Assembly (NCBI RefSeq): GCF_905397375.1
Contig: NZ_CAJPVG010000005.1
Location: 199,425-263,424, forward strand
Direction of reading: 5' to 3'
From: Ralstonia mannitolilytica
Lineage (GTDB): Bacteria > Pseudomonadota > Gammaproteobacteria > Burkholderiales > Burkholderiaceae
Length of the DNA: 64,000 nt
This document shows positions 28,863 through 37,049 of the stretch, in pieces; within the stretch, counting starts at the first letter, position 1; every line of letters begins with the position of its first letter. The translations under genes and the position numbers were made by a program. The notes beneath the pieces are model-generated. The model had not been told where the DNA came from. It made no database searches and worked only from the letters and a program-made list of their open reading frames with translations.

Positions 28863-29495
28863 ATGGCCAGCGAACGCTCCCAACGCCTCGTCTCTTCCGT
28901 GCTGCAGCTCATGCTGCGCGGGCTGCCGATCCTGCTGATGGGGATCGTGTGCGGCATCACGTTCCTGCTCGTGCAGGTCAACACGCCGCAAACCGATGCC
29001 GCCGCCAATCAACCCAAGCGCCACACGCCCGACTACACGATGGACGGCGTCTCGGCCACCGCGCTGGATGAGACCGGCGCCACCAAATACCGCTTCACCG
29101 GCGTCCACATGAACCACTACGAGGACGACCTCACCTACGACGTCACGTACCCGGCGCTGCGCGTGTATGCGCCCGACCGCCCGCAGGTCACCGCCCGCGC
29201 CGACCTCGGCAAGATGAACGGCGAAGGCACCATCATCGACCTGTACAACAACGCCAAGGTGGTCCGTGCGCAGGGGCCGGACCCGCGCCAGGATCCGCTG
29301 ATGACGGCCGCTTCAACGTACTTCCAGGTGCTGCTCAACGACGACATCGTGCGCACCGACAAGCCGGTCGAACTGCACCGCGGGCCGTCCGTCATGAACG
29401 CCAACGGCCTCGTCTTCAACAACGTGACGCGCCAAGTACAATTGCTGGGCAACGTGCGCGGCCGAATCGAGGGGCTGGGAGCGCCAAAGCAGTAA
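28863..29495 (+). CDS. lptC: LPS export system protein LptC
   Basis: A 210-aa bitopic inner-membrane protein. One N-terminal helix (about 20-40) anchors a periplasmic beta-jellyroll that bridges LptB2FG to LptA. The conserved P-D-Y-T-M-D-G and Y-R-F-T-G motifs are present. The start is 5 bp after the kdsC stop, so translation is probably coupled. It is a component of the LPS transport bridge. Confidence 0.92.
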   Translation: MASERSQRLVSSVLQLMLRGLPILLMGIVCGITFLLVQVNTPQTDAAANQPKRHTPDYTMDGVSATALDETGATKYRFTGVHMNHYEDDLTYDVTYPALRVYAPDRPQVTARADLGKMNGEGTIIDLYNNAKVVRAQGPDPRQDPLMTAASTYFQVLLNDDIVRTDKPVELHRGPSVMNANGLVFNNVTRQVQLLGNVRGRIEGLGAPKQ

Positions 29496-29553
29496 ACTCC
29501 ACGCCCGCACCTGACCGCGCCCATCGACCGCGCCCTTCTCCGACGTGATCTCC

Positions 29554-30120
29554 ATGACCCACTCCTTCCGTGCCACCGGCCTGGCCATCGTGGCCGCGCT
29601 GCTGCTCCCGGCCCTGCCCGCCCACGCCGAGCGCGCCGACCGCGACAAGCCACTGGTGCTCGAAGCCGACAACGCCAGCTATGACGACCTGAAGCAGGTC
29701 TACCACCTGACCGGCAATGTCGTGCTGACCAAAGGCACCATGGTGCTGCGCTCCGACGCCGCCGAGCTGCGAACAGACCCCGAGGGCTACAACTACGCCG
29801 TGGCCACGTCCAAGCCGGGCAACCTGGCGTTCATCCGCCAGAAGCGCGACAACGTCGACGAATACATCCAGGGATGGGCTGAGCGCATCGAGTACGACGG
29901 CAAGCAGGAAATTTCCAAGCTGATCAGCCGCGCGCGCATGGAGCGCCTGCAAGGTGCCACGCAACTCGACGAGATCCGGGGCGCCGTCATCACGTACGAC
30001 GGGCAGAAGGAGTTCTATACAGCCTCGGGCGGCGCCGAGAACGCCACTTCCGCCAACCCGTCGGGTCGCGTGCGGGCCATCCTGGCCCCGCGCACGAGCA
30101 CGCCCGCTGCCAAGCCCTGA
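29554..30120 (+). CDS. lptA: LPS transport periplasmic protein LptA
   Basis: 188 aa with a signal peptide cut after A-H-A (about residue 22) and an OstA-type jellyroll (L-E-A-D-N-A-S-Y-D-D, Y-H-L-T-G-N-V-V-L-T-K-G-T). It forms the periplasmic bridge that carries LPS to the outer membrane. ATG 29554 follows an in-frame GTG at 29545 that is less likely. The Pro/Ala-rich tail is longer than in E. coli LptA. Confidence 0.92.
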   Translation: MTHSFRATGLAIVAALLLPALPAHAERADRDKPLVLEADNASYDDLKQVYHLTGNVVLTKGTMVLRSDAAELRTDPEGYNYAVATSKPGNLAFIRQKRDNVDEYIQGWAERIEYDGKQEISKLISRARMERLQGATQLDEIRGAVITYDGQKEFYTASGGAENATSANPSGRVRAILAPRTSTPAAKP

Positions 30121-30148
30121 TCCGTACCGCTGCCTCTCCTGTCTGCCT

Positions 30149-30937
30149 ATGTCCGCCACCGCACTCGCCCCGAAAACCGTCGCGCCGCAGGCCACGACCT
30201 CCAGCACACTGGTGGTCCGCCATCTGAAGAAGCGCTACGGCACGCGCACGGTGGTCAAGGACGTATCGCTCGACGTGAAAAGCGGTGAGGTTGTCGGACT
30301 GCTCGGCCCGAACGGCGCGGGCAAGACGACCTCCTTCTACATGATCGTCGGGCTGGTGGCGCTGGACGCCGGCGACATCGTGCTCGACGGCCAGCATATC
30401 AGCCGCTTGCCGATTCACCAGCGCGCCCGCATGGGGCTGTCATACCTGCCGCAGGAAGCCTCCGTGTTCCGCAAGCTCAACGTGCAGGAGAACATCCGCG
30501 CCGTGCTCGAGCTGCAGGAGCAGGACGGCAAGAAGCTGTCGCAGGATGAGGTCAATCGCCGCCTGGACGCGCTGCTCGACGACCTGCAGATCGCGCACCT
30601 GCGCGACAACCCCGCGCTGTCGCTGTCGGGTGGCGAGCGACGCCGCGTGGAAATTGCCCGCGCGCTGGCCTCGTCGCCGCGTTTTATTCTTCTCGATGAA
30701 CCGTTTGCGGGCGTGGATCCGATCGCCGTGGGCGAAATCCAGCGCATCGTGAGCTTCCTGAAGGACCGCAACATCGGCGTGCTGATCACCGATCACAACG
30801 TGCGCGAAACGCTCGGCATCTGCGATCACGCCTACATCATCAGCGAAGGTACCGTGCTGGCCGCCGGCCGCCCCGAGCAGATCATCGAAAACGAGGATGT
30901 GCGCAAAGTCTATCTGGGCGACAACTTCCGGATGTAA
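30149..30937 (+). CDS. lptB: LPS export ABC transporter ATP-binding protein
   Basis: 262 aa ABC ATPase: Walker A G-P-N-G-A-G-K-T-T (about residue 54), signature L-S-G-G-E-R-R-R (about 160), Walker B F-I-L-L-D-E-P, and the LptB C-terminal Y-L-G-D-N-F-R-M. It powers LPS extraction with LptF and LptG, which are not in this window. The first 20 residues are an extension not needed for the fold. Confidence 0.95.
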   Translation: MSATALAPKTVAPQATTSSTLVVRHLKKRYGTRTVVKDVSLDVKSGEVVGLLGPNGAGKTTSFYMIVGLVALDAGDIVLDGQHISRLPIHQRARMGLSYLPQEASVFRKLNVQENIRAVLELQEQDGKKLSQDEVNRRLDALLDDLQIAHLRDNPALSLSGGERRRVEIARALASSPRFILLDEPFAGVDPIAVGEIQRIVSFLKDRNIGVLITDHNVRETLGICDHAYIISEGTVLAAGRPEQIIENEDVRKVYLGDNFRM

Positions 30938-31044
30938 GCCGCGCCGCACGCTTACGTCGTGAGAGCGTACAGGGTGCGTGGTAAGGGCGCACCATAAAGC
31001 AAAATCCGTTCCATCGGGCGACTGTTGGGCATAGAATAGCCCGC

Positions 31045-32544
31045 ATGAAACAGTCGCTCCAGCTTCGTCTCTCTCAGCATCTGGCGCTCACGCCGCCGTT
31101 GCAGCAGTCGATCCGGCTGCTGCAGTTGTCGACCATCGAACTCCAGCAGGAAGTCGAACAGGCTCTGACCGAAAACCCGCTGCTGGAGCGGGAAAACGAG
31201 TGGCTCGACACGTCCGCGCGCATCGGCGCAGATGGCTCCGTCAACGCGCTGCAAAGCAGCAGCGCCACACCGCTGCCCACCGAATCGCCACCGCCCGCGC
31301 CCAACGGCACGGACAGCACCGACGCTCCCGAAACCAGCTACGACAGCAGTGCCGACTTCGACAGCGATTACGGATCCGACCGCTCCGACTGGAGCCTCGA
31401 CGACTTCGCCCGCAAGCCGCAATCGGACGAAGACGACCGCGCGCCCATGCAGCTGCGTGAAGCCGAGCCGACGCTGCGCGAATTCCTCATGGAGCAGCTC
31501 GCGCCGCTCAAGCTGTCGATGCGCGACAAGGGCCTCGTCATCTTCCTGATCGAATCGCTCGATGACGAAGGCTATCTCTCGGGCACACTCGACGAAATCC
31601 TCGCCGATCTGCCGTCGGAACTCGAGGTCGAACTCGACGAACTGCAAGCCGCGCTGCGCATGCTGCAGAGCTTCGATCCGCCCGGTATCGGCGCGCGCTC
31701 GGCCGCCGAATGCCTGTCGCTGCAGTTGCACCGGCTCGAATCACCGGCGAAGACGCTCGCGCTCACGATCGTCAATCACCATCTCGAACTGCTCGCCGCA
31801 CGCGATTACACACGGCTGAAGAAGGCACTGTCCGTCGACGAGCCGGCGCTCAAGGCGGCACACGAGCTCATTCGTTCATTGGCGCCGTTTCCAGGGCATG
31901 CGTTCGGCCGCGCAGAGGCCGACTTTGTCGTGCCCGACGTCGTCGTGCGCAAGACCAGTGCGGGCTGGATGGCGCAGTTGAATCCCGAAGTGATGCCGCG
32001 TCTGCGCATCAACGACATGTACGCGCAGATCCTGCGCAGCAGCCGCGGTGAAGCCGGCGCCGCCAACCTGCAGCAGAAGCTGCAGGAAGCACGTTGGCTG
32101 ATCAAGAACATCCAGCAGCGTTTCGATACGATCCTGCGTGTCTCGCAAGCCATTGTCGAGCGTCAAAAGAGCTTCTTCACGCACGGTGAAATCGCCATGC
32201 GGCCCTTGGTTTTGCGGGAAATAGCCGATACACTGGGTCTACACGAGTCCACGATCTCCCGTGTGACGACCAACAAGTACATGGCGACCCCCATGGGCAC
32301 CTTCGAGCTGAAGTACTTCTTCGGCAGCCATGTATCGACGGAAACCGGCGGGGCTGCGTCATCCACTGCGATACGCGCGCTCATCAAGCAACTTGTAGGA
32401 GCCGAAGACCCGAAGAATCCTCTGTCCGATAGCAGAATTGCCGAGCTGTTAGGCGAACAAGGATTCGTGGTGGCCCGTCGGACGGTGGCCAAGTACCGCG
32501 AAGCCCTGAAGATCCCAGCAGTGAATCTGCGCAAGTCCTTATAG
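31045..32544 (+). CDS. rpoN: RNA polymerase sigma-54 factor
   Basis: 499 aa. Region I is Gln/Leu rich (L-Q-L-R-L-S-Q-H-L-A-L-T-P-P-L-Q-Q-S start), region II is acidic (about 60-140), followed by the core-binding domain, a helix-turn-helix and the RpoN box A-R-R-T-V-A-K-Y-R-E (about residues 478-487). It directs polymerase to -24/-12 promoters and needs activators such as NtrC. A fitting target lies in this window at 59921. A possible -10 (TAGAAT, 31032-31037) close to the ATG hints at its own promoter, besides read-through from lptB. Confidence 0.96.
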   Translation: MKQSLQLRLSQHLALTPPLQQSIRLLQLSTIELQQEVEQALTENPLLERENEWLDTSARIGADGSVNALQSSSATPLPTESPPPAPNGTDSTDAPETSYDSSADFDSDYGSDRSDWSLDDFARKPQSDEDDRAPMQLREAEPTLREFLMEQLAPLKLSMRDKGLVIFLIESLDDEGYLSGTLDEILADLPSELEVELDELQAALRMLQSFDPPGIGARSAAECLSLQLHRLESPAKTLALTIVNHHLELLAARDYTRLKKALSVDEPALKAAHELIRSLAPFPGHAFGRAEADFVVPDVVVRKTSAGWMAQLNPEVMPRLRINDMYAQILRSSRGEAGAANLQQKLQEARWLIKNIQQRFDTILRVSQAIVERQKSFFTHGEIAMRPLVLREIADTLGLHESTISRVTTNKYMATPMGTFELKYFFGSHVSTETGGAASSTAIRALIKQLVGAEDPKNPLSDSRIAELLGEQGFVVARRTVAKYREALKIPAVNLRKSL

Positions 32545-32595
32545 CCGCATCGCGGGCAGTTCCGGTGCGGCCCATCCGTGAGAAGGAGAACCGCT

Positions 32596-32949
32596 ATGAA
32601 CTTCAAACTCAGTGGACACCACCTGGACATCACGCCTGCGCTGCGTGAGTACGTGGAAACGAAACTGGAGCGTGTGATCAGGCACTTCGATCAGGTGATT
32701 GGCGTCAGCGTCCTGCTATCGGTCGATAACCACAAGGAGAAGGATCGTCGCCAGTACGCAGAAATCAACCTGCACCTCAAGGGCAAGGACGTCTTCGTCG
32801 AATCACACCATGAAGATCTCTATGCGGCCATCGATCTACTCGTCGACAAGCTCGACAGGCAGGTGATCAAGTACAAGGACCGTGTTCAAGGACACGACCG
32901 TGACAGCGTGAAGCATCAGGCCTTCCAGGCCGCGCAGATGCAGCAATAG
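32596..32949 (+). CDS. hpf: ribosome hibernation promoting factor
   Basis: A 117-aa short-type HPF/RaiA protein (beta-alpha-beta-beta-beta-alpha fold): G-H-H-L-D-I-T-P-A-L at the N-terminus and Y-A-A-I-D-L-L-V-D-K-L-D-R-Q. It binds the 30S subunit and promotes inactive ribosome dimers in stationary phase. A strong AGAAGGAGAA ribosome site precedes ATG 32596. The position right after rpoN is conserved in proteobacteria. Confidence 0.94.
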   Translation: MNFKLSGHHLDITPALREYVETKLERVIRHFDQVIGVSVLLSVDNHKEKDRRQYAEINLHLKGKDVFVESHHEDLYAAIDLLVDKLDRQVIKYKDRVQGHDRDSVKHQAFQAAQMQQ

Positions 32950-32967
32950 CAAGACGGCATCATGAAG

Positions 32968-32996
32968 ACCGCGCCCTGAGTCGGCGCGGTTTTTTT
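32968..32996 (+). terminator. hpf terminator
   Basis: The stem ACCGCGCC/GGCGCGGT with a 7-nt loop is followed by seven T. It ends the rpoN-hpf transcript. Confidence 0.9.
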
Positions 32997-33224
32997 ATGC
33001 CATGGTGCACCGCCGACGAATCCGATTGCATGGGAATTAAGTCGGGCTAAAATCTGAACAAAGTTTGAATGCTTGGCGTGGCGCGGTTTTTGGCGCGATG
33101 CTGGCAAGAAGAGCGCCGATGCCGGGCAAGCACTGCCGGCTCCGGTCAATTGCAGCCTTGGGGGATCAGCCTCTCTGCCCGGCACACCGCTGGTGCGCCG
33201 CACAAAGCCGCGTGACACGTGGTC

Positions 33225-33230
33225 TATAAT
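33225..33230 (+). promoter_or_regulatory. -10 element of ptsN
   Basis: TATAAT, a perfect -10, about 60 bp before ATG 33292. It overlaps an upstream in-frame ATG (33229), so that ATG is not the translation start. No good -35 is visible. Confidence 0.5.
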
Positions 33231-33291
33231 GACCCGATTGTCCGCGCGCCAATTTGGTGCAGAGGGACGCCGCTCATTTCACGCATTGCAC

Positions 33292-33747
33292 ATGAATCGC
33301 TTGGCCAAACTGCTGCCGCCCGGGAACATCGCCCTCGACGTCAGCGTAACCAGCAAAAAGCGGGTATTCGAACAGGCCGGCCTGCTGTTCGAGAACAACC
33401 ACGGCGTGGCACGCGCCGTCGTCACTGACAACCTGTTTGCGCGCGAGTCGCTGGGCTCCACGGGCCTCGGCGCCGGCGTAGCCATCCCGCACGGCCGAAT
33501 CAAGGGGCTCAAGCAGCCGTTGGCGGCCTTCATGCGCCTGTCCGAGCCGGTGCCGTTCGAGTCGCCGGACGGCAAACCTGTCTCGCTGCTCATCTTCCTG
33601 CTGGTGCCCGAACAGGCCACGCAGCAGCACCTGGAAATCCTCTCCGAAATCGCCCAACTGCTGTCCGATCGCGACATGCGCGAAGGCCTCGCCACCCTGC
33701 CGTCGCCCGAGGCGATTCACCAGCTACTGACCGACTGGCGGCCTTGA
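33292..33747 (+). CDS. ptsN: nitrogen PTS enzyme IIA (EIIA-Ntr)
   Basis: 151 aa. The PTS EIIA type 2 domain has the phosphorylated His in G-V-A-I-P-H-G-R (His67) and starts M-N-R-L-A-K-L-L-P-P-G-N-I. It belongs to the regulatory phosphotransfer chain EI-Ntr/NPr/EIIA-Ntr that senses nitrogen and controls K+ transport and sigma-54-linked functions. Its place between hpf and hprK is the standard betaproteobacterial order. The Kef-type antiporter at 24981 is a possible distant regulatory partner. Confidence 0.94.
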   Translation: MNRLAKLLPPGNIALDVSVTSKKRVFEQAGLLFENNHGVARAVVTDNLFARESLGSTGLGAGVAIPHGRIKGLKQPLAAFMRLSEPVPFESPDGKPVSLLIFLLVPEQATQQHLEILSEIAQLLSDRDMREGLATLPSPEAIHQLLTDWRP

Positions 33748-33817
33748 GCGCGGCGCAATCGGCCTTCGCCTGACCGGGCAACCGATTGCGAACGCACCGT
33801 GCCCGCCCTGCCCTGCT

Positions 33818-34792
33818 ATGGAACTGACCGGCGTCACCGCCCAATCGATCTTCGACGACAACGCAGCCGACCTGAAGCTGTCGTGGGTCGCCGGCCTGGA
33901 AGGCGCGGACCGCGCATTCGACGTGGATTTCGCCAAGGAGGCCACATCTGCGGCGGACCTGGTGGGGCACCTGAACCTCATCCACCCGAACCGCATCCAG
34001 GTACTCGGCAAGCCGGAGATCACGTACTACCAGCGCCTGTCGGAAGAAAACCGCAAGCGCCAGATGGGCGAACTGATCCTGCTGGAGCCGCCCTTCCTCG
34101 TCGTGGCAGACGGCGTGAACCCGCCGCCGGACCTCGAGCTGCGCTGCACGCGGTCGTCCACACCGCTGTTCACATCGCCGATTTCGTCGGCCGCCGTCAT
34201 CGACCACCTGCGCCTGTACCTGTCGCGCATCTCCGCACCGCGCGTGACGATGCACGGGGTGTTTCTCGACATCCTCGGCATGGGTGTGCTGATCATGGGC
34301 GATTCGGGCCTGGGCAAGAGCGAACTCGGGCTGGAACTGATCTCGCGCGGTCACGGGCTCGTGGCCGACGATGCCGTCGATTTCGTGCGCCTGGGGCCCG
34401 ACTTCATTGAAGGCCGTTGCCCGCCTCTGCTGCAGAACCTGCTGGAAGTGCGCGGCCTAGGCCTGCTCGACATCAAGACGATCTTTGGCGAGACAGCGGT
34501 GCGCCGCAAGATGAAGATCAAGCTGATCGTCCAGCTCGTGCGCCGCAACGATGGCGAGTTCGAGCGCCTGCCGCTCGATTCGCAGTACCTCGACGTCCTC
34601 GGCTTGCCGATCCACATGGTGAAGATCCAGGTGGCTGCCGGCCGCAACCTGGCCGTGCTGGTCGAAGCGGCCGTGCGCAACACCATCCTGCGCCTACGGG
34701 GCATCGACACGCTGCGCGATTTCATGGACCGCCAGCGCGCGGCCATGCAGGCCGAGGCCGCATCGCACTCGCCGCAGGGTCGGCTGCTTTAA
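33818..34792 (+). CDS. hprK: HPr kinase/phosphorylase
   Basis: A 324-aa bifunctional enzyme that phosphorylates HPr/NPr on Ser and removes it again. The N-terminal domain is about 1-130. The kinase domain carries the P-loop G-D-S-G-L-G-K-S (161-168), the HprK signature region around L-L-E-V-R-G-L-G-L-L-D-I (about 213) and the K-Q/K-I-Q-V-A-A-G-R-N-L C-terminal element. It links carbon and nitrogen PTS control. It is 70 bp after ptsN. Confidence 0.95.
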   Translation: MELTGVTAQSIFDDNAADLKLSWVAGLEGADRAFDVDFAKEATSAADLVGHLNLIHPNRIQVLGKPEITYYQRLSEENRKRQMGELILLEPPFLVVADGVNPPPDLELRCTRSSTPLFTSPISSAAVIDHLRLYLSRISAPRVTMHGVFLDILGMGVLIMGDSGLGKSELGLELISRGHGLVADDAVDFVRLGPDFIEGRCPPLLQNLLEVRGLGLLDIKTIFGETAVRRKMKIKLIVQLVRRNDGEFERLPLDSQYLDVLGLPIHMVKIQVAAGRNLAVLVEAAVRNTILRLRGIDTLRDFMDRQRAAMQAEAASHSPQGRLL

Positions 34793-34807
34793 CGATGTCG
34801 AAACATA

Positions 34808-34851
34808 GTTTCGCAATAGGGCCGGTTTTACCCTAGTTTTGGTTGCGAAAC
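34808..34851. repeat. nested inverted repeat after hprK
   Basis: Outer arms GTTTCGCAA (34808-34816) and TTGCGAAAC (34843-34851) are perfect; inner arms TAGGG and CCCTA are also perfect. No T run follows, so it is either a factor-dependent terminator structure or an operator for the following small gene. Confidence 0.55.
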
Positions 34852-34978
34852 GTCAACCCGACATGCGCCCTCCCCGTTGTGGGAAGGAATGCGCCGAGCA
34901 CGCACGCGGCGGCGTTCATCGCGAGCGCGGCGGCCCTCTCCGCTCGCTCTTCTTTAGGCCACCCAAGGAGAATCCACG

Positions 34979-35302
34979 ATGAAACAACTGATTGCCGCTT
35001 GCGCCCTGGCGCTCCCGTTCCTGGCCGGCCAGGCTTTCGCTCAGGCCAGCGCACCGGCTGCCGCTCCCGCCGCCAAGACGTCGCAGCAGGAACGCATGGC
35101 CGCCTGCTCGAAGGCCAACAAGGGCAAGAAGGGCGCTGAATACAAGAAGGCCCAGAGCGACTGCCTGTCTGGCAAGACGGACGCCCCGGCTGCCGCGCCG
35201 ATGACCCAGCAGCAAAAGATGGCCGCGTGCGCAAAGGCCAACAAGGGCAAGAAGGGCGACGAGTACAAAAAGGCCCAGAGCGAGTGCCTCTCGAAGGGCT
35301 GA
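34979..35302 (+). CDS. PsiF repeat protein, exported
   Basis: 107 aa: a signal peptide ends at A-F-A-Q-A (about residue 22), then two PsiF repeats of about 35 residues, each with M-A-A-C-x-K-A-N-K-G-K-K-G-x-E-Y-K-K-A-Q-S pattern and a closing C-L-S. Each repeat has two Cys that may form a disulfide in the periplasm. E. coli PsiF is induced by phosphate starvation; its function is unknown. AAGGAGAAT gives a strong ribosome site. It has its own terminator and sits between hprK and rapZ. Confidence 0.85.
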   Translation: MKQLIAACALALPFLAGQAFAQASAPAAAPAAKTSQQERMAACSKANKGKKGAEYKKAQSDCLSGKTDAPAAAPMTQQQKMAACAKANKGKKGDEYKKAQSECLSKG

Positions 35303-35327
35303 GCATCCGCTTAACCGTGCAGCAGAA

Positions 35328-35355
35328 AGGCGGCCGTGCAGGTCGCCTTTTTTTT
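35328..35355 (+). terminator. terminator of the PsiF-repeat gene
   Basis: The stem AGGCGGCC/GGTCGCCT (one G-T pair) with a 5-nt loop is followed by eight T. Confidence 0.88.
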
Positions 35356-35381
35356 CGGATCGCTGCTTTGCAACACAGGAA

Positions 35382-35390
35382 TGCTATCCT
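35382..35390 (+). promoter_or_regulatory. extended -10 promoter of rapZ
   Basis: TGCTATCCT is an extended -10 that ends 6 bp before ATG 35397. The predicted start of transcription coincides with the start codon, and no ribosome site is present. Confidence 0.5.
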
Positions 35391-35396
35391 CGCGGC

Positions 35397-36287
35397 ATGC
35401 GGATCATTCTCATCACCGGTATGTCGGGCTCGGGGAAATCGGTCGCCCTGAACGTGCTCGAAGATGCAGGCTACTACTGCGTCGACAACCTGCCCGCCCA
35501 GTTCATTCCCGAGCTTGCGGGCTATCTCGCAGATCAGGGCTACACGCACCTGGGCGTGGCCACTGACATCCGCAGCCGCGAGTCGCTGCGCAAGGTCCCC
35601 GAAACGGTCACGCTGCTGCGCAAGGAACACGACGTGCGCATGCTGTTCCTGACGGCAAGCACCAACGCGCTCGTGCAGCGCTACTCCGAAACGCGCCGGC
35701 GTCATCCATTGTCGATTCGCAACGGCCGCCCGGACGTCCGGGATGCGCAGGCCGCGGCCAAGGGGATTGACACGTCGCTGGTTGAAGCCATCGAGATGGA
35801 GCGGGAGCTGCTGAGCCCCTTGGCCGACCCGGCGCACCGCATCGACACCAGCACGCTGCGCACCAACGCCCTGCGCGCGTACATCAAGGAATTCATCAGC
35901 GATGAGCCGCACGACATCACGCTGATGTTCGAATCGTTCGGCTTCAAGCATGGCGTGCCGACCGACGCCGACCTCGTCTTCGACGTGCGCTCGCTGCCCA
36001 ACCCGTATTACGACACGCAGTTGCGCCCGCTCACGGGGCGTGACCAGCCCGTCATCGATTTCCTGCAGAGCCAGCCGATGGTGCTGGCAATGGCCGAAGA
36101 CATTCGCGCCTACGTTGAAAAGTGGCTGCCGAGTTTCATCGCCGACAACCGCAGCTACCTGACCGTTGCCATCGGCTGCACGGGCGGCCAGCATCGCTCG
36201 GTGTACATCGCTGAAAGGCTTGCCACGTACTTCCGGGCGCATGGTAATGTGTTGGTCCGCCACCGCGAATTGGCCGTAGACGGCTGA
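35397..36287 (+). CDS. rapZ: RNase adapter protein RapZ (YvcJ family)
   Basis: 296 aa. The N-terminal P-loop is G-M-S-G-S-G-K-S (8-15) and the C-terminal part holds the conserved R-S-L-P-N-P-Y and G-C-T-G-G-Q-H-R-S-V motifs. In E. coli RapZ guides RNase E to the GlmZ small RNA and so controls glucosamine-6-phosphate supply for the envelope. Whether that circuit exists in Ralstonia is not shown here. It follows hprK in many betaproteobacteria; here the psiF-like gene lies between them. Confidence 0.94.
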   Translation: MRIILITGMSGSGKSVALNVLEDAGYYCVDNLPAQFIPELAGYLADQGYTHLGVATDIRSRESLRKVPETVTLLRKEHDVRMLFLTASTNALVQRYSETRRRHPLSIRNGRPDVRDAQAAAKGIDTSLVEAIEMERELLSPLADPAHRIDTSTLRTNALRAYIKEFISDEPHDITLMFESFGFKHGVPTDADLVFDVRSLPNPYYDTQLRPLTGRDQPVIDFLQSQPMVLAMAEDIRAYVEKWLPSFIADNRSYLTVAIGCTGGQHRSVYIAERLATYFRAHGNVLVRHRELAVDG

Positions 36288-36379
36288 GCCGCGCGCCACG
36301 CGCGCGGGCCGACGTCGCTTGGGTACGGCTCGCGCGGCGCCACGCGAAGATCTTGCCGCCGCCAGCCCAAAGCCAGTCC

Positions 36380-37033
36380 ATGCAAGAAGACATCGCCCTC
36401 TCGCCGTTCTCGCCGCTGCCGCCGCTGCCGACCGAGCTGCCGCTGTTCCCGCTGCACACGGTGCTGTTTCCTGGCGGCCTGCTGCCTCTGCGCATCTTTG
36501 AAGCACGCTACATCGACATGGTGCGCACCTGCCTGCGCGATCAGACACCGTTTGGCGTATGCCTGATCGAGCACGGTAACGAAGTCGCCACCTCGGATGC
36601 GCCAACCATCCCCGTCAACGTCGGCTGCATCGCCCACATCATTGAATGCGACATGGAGCAGCTCGGCCTGCTGATGATCAAGGTGCGGGGCACGCAGCGC
36701 TTCAGGGTCCTGTCGTTCGAGACCACGGCCAACGGCCTGATGCGCGGGACCGTGGAGCCCCTGGGCGCTGATGTGGAAGACTGCAAGGGCGAGCTCTTCG
36801 ACGATTGCGTGGGCGCCCTGCGCCGCATCATCACCACGCTGGGCGCGCGCGAAGATGGCAACCTCCCCATGATGGAACCGTACGACTGGAACAGGCCCAG
36901 TTGGGTCGCCAACCGGCTGTGCGAACTGCTGCCGGTGCCGCTCAAGGCCAAGCAGAGGCTGATGGAGCTGATGGACGCCGGCATGCGCATCGAGATCGTC
37001 CATCGCTACATGAAGCAGCACCACATCCTGTGA
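36380..37033 (+). CDS. LON substrate-binding domain protein
   Basis: 217 aa made almost only of the N-terminal LON substrate-recognition fold (L-P-L-F-P-L-H-T-V-L-F-P-G-G-L-L-P-L-R-I-F-E-x-R-Y near residue 20) without the ATPase or protease parts. Such stand-alone proteins (YcaA/COG2802-like) are widespread; their role is unknown but may involve substrate binding. ATG 36380 gives the family start. It converges on mutY. Confidence 0.88.
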   Translation: MQEDIALSPFSPLPPLPTELPLFPLHTVLFPGGLLPLRIFEARYIDMVRTCLRDQTPFGVCLIEHGNEVATSDAPTIPVNVGCIAHIIECDMEQLGLLMIKVRGTQRFRVLSFETTANGLMRGTVEPLGADVEDCKGELFDDCVGALRRIITTLGAREDGNLPMMEPYDWNRPSWVANRLCELLPVPLKAKQRLMELMDAGMRIEIVHRYMKQHHIL

Positions 37034-37049
37034 TGCCGAACCGGCCGCG

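Noticed and set aside
33229..33291. Longer ptsN starting at ATG 33229
   Set aside because: That ATG overlaps the TATAAT promoter element and the added residues are not part of EIIA-Ntr.
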